Positions 35,314 to 45,353 of a stretch of DNA of 64,000 bases are shown in pieces. The DNA comes from Calliphora vicina (lineage: Eukaryota > Arthropoda > Insecta > Diptera > Calliphoridae), in the NCBI RefSeq assembly GCF_958450345.1, contig NC_088781.1, positions 74,503,140 through 74,567,139 of the forward strand, read 5' to 3'. Below the pieces are notes generated by a model that was not told the origin of the DNA, did no database searches, and was given only the letters and a program-made list of their open reading frames with translations. Positions within the stretch are counted from its first letter, which is position 1. Each line of letters opens with the position of its first letter. The translations under genes and the position numbers were made by a program.

Positions 35314-36023
35314 TGCGATTCACTAACTTTTATAACGATAATCGTATCGTTAAAATAAATATAACGAAAATTTATCGAATTTGCTATTCAGTAACATTTT
35401 TAACGACATTCGCTGTCGGTTGAAGTCAGCTGTTACTTTATGCAGTTTTTCTTTCGTTATGTTAGCGACAATAATTTAAGTTGTGTTTATTTAATCGATA
35501 AAGTGTATTTGCAATTTTTTCGTCGTCATCTTCATCTTTTGTAGCTGGAACTATCGTAAAAATAATGGAAACACATTTTTGTTTACTTAACTTATTAATA
35601 TTTACAATAAAATATAAAAAATATGGGAATTTGACGATTATAGTACTACTAATTATTCAAGTACTTATTTTTGTTCGCGATGTCCCAAAAGTAATCCATT
35701 ACATTTTGGCAGGAAATAAGTTGTTTTGTTAGTAGAATTATTTATAAAATTATGTATTTACTAAAAAAAAAGCCAAGTGTGGAACCAACAACCTTCCGAT
35801 TGCTAGTCAACGTTGTACTCACTACACCACTGGTTAATTATTTCATTATGTGTCAAATAATGGTTTTCTACTTTTAGCTTATTTTGATATTTTGTAGACA
35901 GAGATGTTATATCTTCAACAATCGTTAAAAATAAATTACTGAATCACACTATCGTTACTGCAAGCGATTATTTATGTCGATAAACATTACGATTGTCGGT
36001 TCGTTAAAAGTTAGTGAATCGCA
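35314..36023. mobile_element. TIR element, ~0.7 kb, with CGTTAA-rich arms
   Basis: TGCGATTCACTAACTTTT (35314-35331) is repeated inverted at 36006-36023, and related CGTTA/TAACG strings run inwards from both ends. It contains a tRNA-like stretch. Its right border directly abuts the Tc1 remnant, so it may have inserted into that element. The exact termini are unsure. Confidence 0.6.
35771..35832 (-). other. tRNA-like stretch (pseudo-tRNA or SINE head)
   Basis: On the minus strand GTGGTGTAGTGAG resembles an A box. It is followed by a GACTAGCAATC anticodon-arm-like string and GTTGGTTCCACAC, a poor B box. A cloverleaf is not convincing, so I do not call a tRNA gene. Confidence 0.35.
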
Positions 36024-36026
36024 CTA

Positions 36027-36510
36027 CTGGTCAATCTCCCTATCTCAATCCTATTGAGAACTTGTGGCACATTGTTAATATGAAATTAAGTCGTGAAAAT
36101 TGTTGAAATAAGTATCGGAAATTTTCACGATTTATTTCATGCCGTTAAAATAGCCTGGAAAGGAATATCGAAAAACGCCATAAAAACATATTATCTTCTA
36201 TGCCAAGAGATGTTCTGTGCCATCCAAAACAAAGGATTTGCAACAAAAAATTAACTACATTTTTTATTTATAGTATATCCTAGAAGGGGTGCTTTAGTTT
36301 TGTCCGTTTCATTTTCTACCTTAAAATATATTTTGATTTTAAGTTGCCTCTTATAGAAAGGTTAACTTTGAAAGTATTTGTTTATCAATACTAAACATAT
36401 TAACAAAGGAAAATAATACATAATAGATATTTAAAACTTTGATTTTATACAAAAAAAATACCATATGAAAAAAATTCATTGAGGGGGTGCTTTAGTTATG
36501 GCCAATACTG
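36027..36510 (+). pseudogene. Tc1/mariner transposase C-terminal remnant with right TIR
   Basis: Codons from 36032 read SPYLNPIENLWHIV, the end of a Tc1-type DDE catalytic domain with its Glu, then a stop a few codons later. LLSSMPRDV follows in another frame near 36190. The right TIR, ending GGCCAATACTG next to TA (36511-36512), carries GGGGTGCTTTAGTT. A second copy of that string at 36285 in the same orientation gives the IR/DR arrangement of many Tc1 elements. The 5' two-thirds are missing. Confidence 0.8.
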
Positions 36511-36512
36511 TA

Positions 36513-37626
36513 TATTTTTGTGCAGAAACATAAAATAATTAAGTATGGATTTCGAAATGTCCAAAAAATACACAACACTGTTGCCAGCAGTTAGAACTTT
36601 TTAAATTATACCAGGAATTAAACAATTAAAGTTCTAAAACTATTTATAAAATAACTTTTCTTCTGAAAAAACCATGGATATTTATATTAATTGTAATATC
36701 TTGGTATGAATACTTATTTAAAGCCATAGAGCTTCTATATTGTGACTTTCCGTTTAAAATCATCAATATTTTGATTGTGCTGTAAAGTAGCATCCAACCT
36801 TAATTTTTATCTCGTAATAACCCAGCAATTAAGCAATTAGTAAATGTATCCCTTATAGACGGAAATTGTTAATAATGTCTGATCACTTGGCTGACTCCAC
36901 TTTATATATTTTGGGTTATTTGACATGCTATTTGTAATGCAGAGAGAAGTCAATTGGTTACTTTATACATCCCTTGTAATCTAGCATAAAGACAATTGTC
37001 ACTTAAACGTTAATTGTGTAGTGCATTTGTCTCTAAGTTATCCAAAATCACTAGTTTACGACAGTCTCGTAGAACTGCTTGGAAATGGCTGTCAGGAGCG
37101 GTTACTGTGTAGATGAAGTTACAAAATCTTTCGATAACAAAATCTCTAATAAATCGAATTTGCAATGAAAAAATATGAATGTTTTCGACACATTTAATGA
37201 ATTTTTGATACTTAAAAAAACGAAACTTTTTTTTAAGAAAAATGTTTTGAAATGATAATTTTCAATTACTGATAGAGAAATGAAGAACTTAATGCCAGTT
37301 TCTCGATGTCGAAAGAAGTTAGTCGATCAAATTTACCGCTATTTCTATAACAAATTCGACAAAAAAATGTTTGTCGAAACAATATATTGCCCATTAACGA
37401 CAAAAAAGTATATTTTTATTTAAAATTGGCATAATATGCATATAAATATGCATTTTGAAGTAAAATATAACAAAATATGCATTATCAATAAAATATGCGA
37501 AAATATGCACTAACAAATCGATGCCATTTTGCAGCAAAATGTGCGATTCGGATAGATAATTAGTCTACATTGTATTTGGACGTTCGAGAAAAAACATGCA
37601 TTTGCATATAAATCCGCCCCTTAGTA
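36513..37626. repeat. Dispersed repeat copy with empty BEL-A target site
   Basis: It matches 7236-7447 plus 16121-16977. AAAGCCATAGAGC at 36720-36732 is the uninterrupted counterpart of the BEL-A insertion point. Its left edge is at the Tc1 remnant, so Tc1 inserted into this copy. Confidence 0.85.
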
Positions 37627-38296
37627 ATGATTGTTCATATTTGGAAGAATAAAGAATCACCCCATTTTCTGACGAGCTTAGCCGGTGTTATAGGTAGCAT
37701 ACATTCTGAAGAATATGGAACATAGGAATCGTTACAATACACAGTTCAAATCATAGAGAATTGACATAGAGCGGAAACTCTCCTGTCAAAGACCTAACTC
37801 TGTTGTCAGAAACCTAAGTGGTGAGAATGTATTTGTAGAAAAAACTATGTGAAAACAAAAACAACACTCGTATGTGTGATTATTTTGAGTAATTTTTTTT
37901 GTTTGAGTTTTTTTCTATCCAGCAGTCCGAAGGTTATTACAATTTAAAACACATCCAAATGTATACTATTATGTCAATAGGAAAACATAAAATAAAATTG
38001 GTTAAGAGTATACAACTAGCATCCGATTCAGATGAGTCCTATTGCTATTCCATTGTAAAATTAAATACATATCATAATATTAATAGGCAAGTCGATTTCT
38101 TTAGACCCCTTTTACTCTCACATTATACATTTAATTTGGGCAAGAAATATTCATTTATTCACAGAAGTGCAGAATATATATTTTATTGAAATCGGTTCAG
38201 TTTTTTAGGAGTTATAAGCGTTTAAAGATGTTACTAACACATATGCAAAAACGTGTACATGTGAACCTTAAGCTAAAAAGTAAACAAAGCAGTGCG
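37627..38296. other. Non-coding DNA, possibly Helitron-related
   Basis: A stretch near 38190-38225 (ATCGGTTCAGTTTTTTAGGAGTT) resembles sequence common in insect Helitrons. The 96-codon frame at 37899 shows no motif. Confidence 0.4.
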
Positions 38297-39187
38297 CCCA
38301 GCGGGAAAAAATTATAGGACTTCAGTTTGTAGGCATTCTAAAAGGCATACTTACACATTCTAAAAGATCCGATACTAATTCCACACTGCCTGCTCTTAGA
38401 AGGTGTTCAAGAAGGCCTATGAATCCCCTTCTAATAACAAGTGGTTAAATAAAAATAGTCTACATCAAAAAATACAATACTCTGCATCTCTTTGATTAAC
38501 TCTCTTTACAAAATTTACAACAATAAATTGCTTGATGTCGCTTCTTATTTATTTTTGTTGCTTTTTAAGTATGTAATCAGAAATTATCATGTTTCAAAAA
38601 ATTAAACAAACAACTTCATTTTAATTCTTATTCTTATTTTAGATCTTCTAATAAGACTTTAAATAGGTCTTCCATGGTAGACGTTCTATAAAACTTTAAA
38701 ATGCATGACTTTTCATAGGCCGTATTTGATGCCTAATTTCTAATGCTTTTTTCTCTTTTAGGCCTTCTCATGTAGCTCTTCCATAAGACTTTGCAGTAGT
38801 CCTATCTTTCTAGGCATTCCATATGTCATTCCTCTACAGGCCTTTCATTAGAGCAGTAATAACAGGTTTTTGTACAGGCATAAGACCATATAGCAGCCCT
38901 ACAAATAGCCCTTCCAAAGTAGACCTTCTAATAGCCCTTCCAAAGTAGACCTTCTAATAGCTCTTCCCAATTAGGCCTTCTAGAAGCCCTTTCAAAGTAG
39001 GCCTTCTAGTAGCCCTTCCTAAGTAGGCCTTCTCTCAGCCCTCTAACAGCAGCGAGTGTGCAAGGCCTTGGCTCGCAATGACACGCCGTGTAAAATTTAA
39101 ATGATTTTGCAATGCGGCTAGAAGTCCTTGTGTCTGCAAAAGAAGGCCTTTAGGAAGGCCTCTTTACTGCATCTTTTTCCCGCTGGG
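38297..39187. mobile_element. Non-autonomous TIR element, copy 2 (CCCAGCGGG family)
   Basis: 891 bp, same 14-bp TIRs and interior as copy 1, flanked by CG on both sides. It has one extra unit of the internal AGCCCTTCCAAAGTAGACCT array. Confidence 0.82.
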
Positions 39188-40371
39188 CGTGTTTGTTCAA
39201 TTTGTTGTTGTAAATAAATATGAGAAACAATTAAACAGTATTGATTTCGCTCTGTTTTAAGTGAGAGTTGTTATAGAAAACAAAGAAGAAGAATTTAGTA
39301 ATTTAAATTCGCTTTAATAAATATATTTTGAAGATGTTTTTTTTATTTTCTAACTCCCATATGCATAAATAATTTTTAAATTTATCAAAGGTTTATAAAA
39401 CAAAATTTGTTTTATAAAACTTTGAGAAATTTAAAAAACTGTTTATGCATATGGGGGTAAATATGTAATTGAAGATAAGTAAATAGTTATTTTATAATTG
39501 TGACGATTTTCAACGGTTTACTGCATGAAGTTTAATGAAAAATGGGACGGGTCGGAGAAAATGGTGAGTCGCCTCCCATACAAAGTAAATAGTTATTTCT
39601 AAATATTTTGTGAAATATAAATGCAAGATTCTTCAAACTTAGTCTAAATGGCTCTTTTATAAATTTTCATAGTTTCGCTGAAATTGTTCGGGATTGGAAT
39701 AGTGGACGTGGCACATCCTATACAAAATATATAATTAATTTCGAATATCTGTAGAACTATAATTGTAAAAGTGTTTAAACTTTTAGCAAATTAATTTCTT
39801 ATTACTGTGCGGAGTTTAGCTGAATATAGACGGAATTAGATTAGAGGGCTCCCCAAAATGGGAGAGGTCGGAAAAGGATGTGAGTCACCTCCCATACAAA
39901 GTAATAATTGCAAGGTTCTTCAAACTTTGTCCGCATAGCTCTCTTACCATACATTAGTTGCTATGGCGCAAAGTAAATAATTAATTTTGAATATCTGGAG
40001 AACTATAATTCTAAAAGAATTTAAACTCTGTATCAATCAATTTATTACCATCTAATTAGGTTAGCTAAAAACGAATTTATTCCTGATCCCTGTTCGAAGT
40101 TTAGCTAAGCATGACCGGCTTAGTAGGAATGACCCCTCCCTTATAGAGGAAAGTTAAAGTAAAGCTTGATATTTACATAAAAGGTTTAAAAATGGGTGGG
40201 ATCAGAGCAGTGGAGTGGTATCTCCCATACAAAATTAGTTTGTTATATTCGACTTGATGTGAACTGTAATTGAGAGATTCTCAAATTTTGTATGTGTTAT
40301 TTTCGTATTTCCATTCATATTTTTTTAATTTTACTAGGGTAGGGGTAGCGAAGTGCACCGGGTTATGCTAG
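39188..40371 (+). mobile_element. Probable Helitron 3' portion
   Basis: It ends with GGGTAGCGAAGTGCACC (a short hairpin) and then GGGTTATGCTAG before T (40371/40372), resembling the CTRR-T ends of insect Helitrons. Upstream are three diverged units with CTCCCATACAAA (near 39576, 39886, 40217) and CTTCAAACTT. No Rep/helicase coding was seen, so it would be non-autonomous. The 5' end is unknown and may lie left of the TIR element at 38297. Confidence 0.45.
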
Positions 40372-40741
40372 TTTGAATTAAAGAACAAGGCAAAATCGAA
40401 TAATATGTTGTTATCGTACTTGCATCTGAATTGGATGGCTATGTAATGTAGTATCATATTGTTAATATAGTTTTATTGTTTGTTTTGATTCAGCCGTTGT
40501 CCCGTTATTTATTTTTTGTTGTTTCTTTGTTTTTTCTATTCTTTCAAAGTAAAATTTCATATTGTAAAGTGTTTTTGAAAGTACAAGTGGTTTAACCGTG
40601 ATTGTGGCATTAAAAATAATTAATTAATTAAATAAAATAAATAAGTACAAATTAAAAATAGTAAGTGTTGTTGTGTGTTTTTTATGTTAAAAGAAATGTT
40701 CGGCTTCAGTAAAAGAAATTTAAGACGATTGAAAAAAGTCA

Positions 40742-40840
40742 GTGGAGTTGGACCCATCCGACCTTCGCTTACAATGTAGGTGGAGTTGGACCCATCCGAC
40801 TTTCGCTTACATTGTCGGTAGAGTTGGACCCATATGACGG
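40742..40840. repeat. 38-bp tandem repeat
   Basis: GTGGAGTTGGACCCATCCGA units start at 40742, 40780 and 40818 (last one diverged). No function is visible. Confidence 0.85.
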
Positions 40841-41324
40841 CCTAGGCCATCGCTGTGTAAATGTAAGTGGAAACTGAATACAGACTTTGGATTAGTCGCA
40901 TCTACATTGTCATTGGTCTCAGTTGGAAGATGTATGGGGAAAAAAATCCGCTGGGTAGTTTCCGCTCTATGTTCTCTATGGTTCAAATATATAAATGTAA
41001 TCATTCATTCTAAAAAATCCACGAATATGAGCATTGCAAAAGTTACAAATGCCGAGATTATTGCGGCTTTTAACACATTGACTGCCACGTCGGACACATA
41101 TGTGTGACACTACACTATGCGGTTTATGCCACGTCGGACACATATGTCTGACACGACTTTTATTCTCTCTAGCCATGTCAGACAATAGTGCTGGATTTTA
41201 AGAATTTTTGTCGATGTTGTCTGGAAGTTCCTCATCAAAACTGTAATATTCACATTCTTCATCACTTTCTGAACTTATACTGAGTATTTTTTCTAAATCA
41301 GTATCATATAAACAATTCCTTTTC

Positions 41325-41437
41325 GCTATCAATTATCTCTTATAGCTTAGGAGATATTCGCATTTGAAAATTTAATTTTCAACATTTTTACCCACCCTAC
41401 AACAATATCTCCTAAGCTATAAGAGATAATTGATAGC
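41325..41437. repeat. Perfect 34-bp inverted repeat (hairpin)
   Basis: Arms 41325-41358 and 41404-41437 are exact reverse complements and enclose 45 nt. Transcription on either strand would give a long perfect stem. It could be a MITE remnant. Confidence 0.9.
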
Positions 41438-41892
41438 TACGACGAGGTTTTATGTAGTGCCCGACGAGGATATTCTGTATGTGTAATTTATTTTAAATCG
41501 GAACACAAACGAAGTAATTGGATCATTTTAAAAATTGAACATACCCGAGGTGTCCTACTTTGTGAACCCCTTGTCCCGCTCCTGGTGGGGTCATGAGGTC
41601 CAAATTCAAAACTTAAACTCGACTACACTTCCTCTTTGCGCATTTCATTCAAATCGGCATAAGGGTTTAGAAGTTACAGATTTATTTCCCTCTTTTTTTA
41701 TTCTCATACCACGGCGCGCCGCTGAAAAGGATAAGGATTTCGATGAAACCTTTTTCATTCCTAATTCTCAACCGGTTTTTAGTTGGGAAGCACCAAAAGT
41801 ATCTAGAATTAATTAAGATTTTACATTAAAAAATATTGTAGTAGTTAGTCAAATTCAAAAAAATATTTAATAAAATTCTTATATTTTTAAAT

Positions 41893-42135
41893 GATTTTGA
41901 TGATTTCATTTTTCCTGAGCATAAACAATGGGTAGACTTTTTAATTTTGGATAAAATACGGAATCACGATGAGATCATAAATTCAATGTATGGTCTTCGT
42001 TATACAAGTTGTCCATGGTCGAGGAATGATGCTACTGAAGGTCCGGATAATTGTAGTTGTATGATGTATAATAAACTAAAATGCAATGTAGAGAATATAA
42101 TGAACAAATATTATTTATTATCAAAACGTCTATAA
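41893..42135 (+). CDS. Unrecognised open frame, possibly a gene remnant
   Basis: From about 41893 an open frame reads FPEHKQWVDFLILDKI, then MYGLRYTSCPWSRND and PDNCSCMMYNKLK, ending at 42135. An AATAAA occurs ~55 bp later. The composition (W, C, mixed charged residues) looks more like protein than chance AT-rich frames. There is no upstream exon I can prove and no known domain. It may be a processed-gene copy or part of the mobile DNA around the polymerase fossil. Confidence 0.35.
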   Translation, partial: DFDDFIFPEHKQWVDFLILDKIRNHDEIINSMYGLRYTSCPWSRNDATEGPDNCSCMMYNKLKCNVENIMNKYYLLSKRL

Positions 42136-43105
42136 AACTTTATAGTTGTATTTATCTAATAGTTTATGAATATAAGTAAATTTTGAAAAAAATAAAATGA
42201 TTTTAAAATAAATTTTGTATAAAAATTATTAAACTTTGTTTTATTTTTATTACTAACTGATTAAAGCACACAACATAGAGAATTATACATAGAGACAAGA
42301 TATTCCGATTTGTCAAACAAAAATACAACAAATACTTAAATATAAATTTAAAAAAAAAGTTCCATAAGCTAAATTTTATTATTGAAAAATAATGAATGAT
42401 TGACTTTTGATTTTAATTGAAGCCAAGCACTCAAATTGAACGTTTATTAATTTTACATATATTATAGACTTTAAACTCACTTATTTAAAATCAAATTTTT
42501 TTTTTAATAAACCAAAAAAATAACTGCAAAAATTAAAAACCAAAAAACTGTGAAAATTTACATAAACTATAATTATTTATACATTTAAAAGGTTTAAAAA
42601 CAATACTATCCTTCTCCAGCATAGAATTTCTCCAATTGCATGAAAGGACTCATGCATCAACTTCCAGGAGTAAAGTAAACCCATCACCAGTGGTTGTGAA
42701 GAGAACAAAGAGCGCATTCAAATCGAGAGTTGTAACATATAAATGTGCTAATGAGGCAGTGTTGCCAAAACTTTAAGACCATATCCCACCAGATTGCACT
42801 TAAAATAACGCCAGAAACCACTAAATCTTTAAATAAAACCACTGATTAAAACCGCTAAATTTTTATTTAACGATTTATGAAGCAAAACCGATTTAAAAAC
42901 AAAAATAATTGATTTTTAAATTAAAATGTGTGCCAAAAACGTTATATACTAAAATTAATTAAGATCAAACCATTAGAAATTATCATTTGAGTATATTTCT
43001 GAGGTACCAATTAAATTTAAAAACTTTCTTGAGATTTCATAATCGTAGCAACACTTTTCATGGCGACGAAGGCAATATTTAATAAAAATTACATTCCAAA
43101 CTAAA
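42136..43105. other. AT-rich DNA, no gene seen
   Basis: There are no credible frames or repeats beyond A/T tracts. Confidence 0.5.
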
Positions 43106-44725
43106 ATGGTTCGAATTTATGAAATTGGAGAATTTGAGGAAGCCTTTACAAATAAGATGGAAAGTATTGTTAAAAAAACAGAAGAGTTCCAGGAAAAGGA
43201 TAGTGGTTGGATTCTAGTTCAATTGATAAAAGTTGAACTAAATCTGAATAAATACGCTCCACTGAAAGGATCAAGTTTCATACCTCTTCCCAAAAAACTG
43301 CATTTAAAAAAAGCATGTATAAATATCAAAAATCAGGATGAATTTTGTTTTAAATGGGCTATAATTTCTGCAATTGGTGGTGTAAAAAAAGAAGCTCATC
43401 TTACGTGTAAATATAAAGTAAATACCTATTAGAGCAAACATTATTAATCTAAATGGACATAATATAAATTTTAATGGGTTATGCTTCCCATTAAAAATTA
43501 AATATATACCTATTTTTTGAAAAAAAATAATGCAACATTTAGCATTAATATTTTTGGATATGATTCCGAAAAGGATTTAGTGGTTGGACCTCACTATAAA
43601 ACGTATCAAACAACGTATCTACAATCAGCCAGTGGGGATAAGTCACATTATGTGTGGATAAAAGAAAATTTCAGGTTAATCTGTAAAAGCATTTATAATT
43701 TGGATCCATGCCATTATTATACAGCACCTGGCCTATCTTGGGACGCTATGTTAAAAATAACAAACATAAAATTGGATTTGCTTACTGACATTGAAATGAT
43801 TTTATTTATACAAAAAGGAATTAGGGGTGGAATAGTTCAATGTTCTCAAAGACATTCCATAGCCAACAATAAATATAAAATTTAAGCAATCCAGTTGGCT
43901 AAAAAAGTATATTTCATTAAATAATTTCCATAGGACAAATGCAAAAAACACATTTGAAAAAAATTTCTTTAAATTACTGAATGGAAAAACAATGGATAAC
44001 GTAAAACCATTAAAATAGTCAGTAAATGGGAAAATGTTGTTAAAAAACTTGGAGCTCGTGCTCTTATTGCTAAGCCAGAATTTCATTCCTATAGCGTATT
44101 TGAAGAAAATAGCTTGCAATCGAACTGAATAGAAGTTATTCATTTTATAATAAACCAATCTATATAGGTTTTACAATTTTAGAATTATCAAAGTGGAAGA
44201 TGTATGACTTTCACTATGATTATATTGTTCCTAAATATAAAACCAAAGCACAGCTTAATTATATGGACACAGATTCATTCATTAATACAATAGAAACGGA
44301 TGATTTCTATAAAGATATATTGAATGATATCGACACAAGATTCGATACATCTGAATATGAAATTAATAACCAATTTGGTATCCCACAAAATAATAAAAAA
44401 GTGTTAGGGATGATGAAGTATGAAAATAATGGCATAATTATGAGTGAATTTGTGGGTTTAAGAGCAAAGATGTAAAACAGAAGATTTGAAAGAAACTAAG
44501 AAAGCTAAGGGTGTCAAAAACAATGTAGTTATAAATTTAATTCTATCAGACTATAAAAATTGTTTATTTCACAAAAAAGTATATTATGGCAATATGATTG
44601 TCTTCAAGTCAAAATTAAATGAGTTGTACACAGCTCATATAAATAAAATTTCATATGCAATAATAATATTAATTTCATATGCAATAATAATATTAATACC
44701 CTAGCTTGGGATCATTATAAACAAC
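43106..44725 (+). pseudogene. Fossil protein-primed DNA polymerase B (Polinton/adintovirus type)
   Basis: Pieces in several frames follow the order of this family. There is an N-terminal DSGWILVQLIKVELNLNKY and YAPLKGSSFIPLPKK part (43106-43432). A YYTAPGLSWDAMLK and TDIEMILFIQKGIRGG segment is at 43690-43830. A degraded palm has FFKLLNGKTMDNVK, where motif B is shortened. Motif C is YMDTDSF (near 44262) and the tail is GMMKYENNGIIMSEFVGLR. A TLAWDHYK-like end lies near 44700. Most of the exonuclease region is missing between the first and second parts. A 25-bp tandem duplication sits near 44645-44695. It is inactive. No capsid, ATPase or integrase gene was found nearby. Confidence 0.85.

Positions 44726-45353
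<628 letters not shown>

Noticed and set aside
35771..35832. tRNA gene on the minus strand
   Set aside because: The B box is degenerate and no acceptor stem pairs; reported only as tRNA-like.
37899..38189. 96-codon plus-strand open frame
   Set aside because: No recognisable domain and in a region that looks Helitron-derived.
41535..41816. 93-codon frame starting at TTG
   Set aside because: Its first half resembles a dispersed non-coding repeat (AAATCGGCATAAGGGTTTAG type); no ATG and no domain. The last third might belong with the 41893 frame, but this is not shown.
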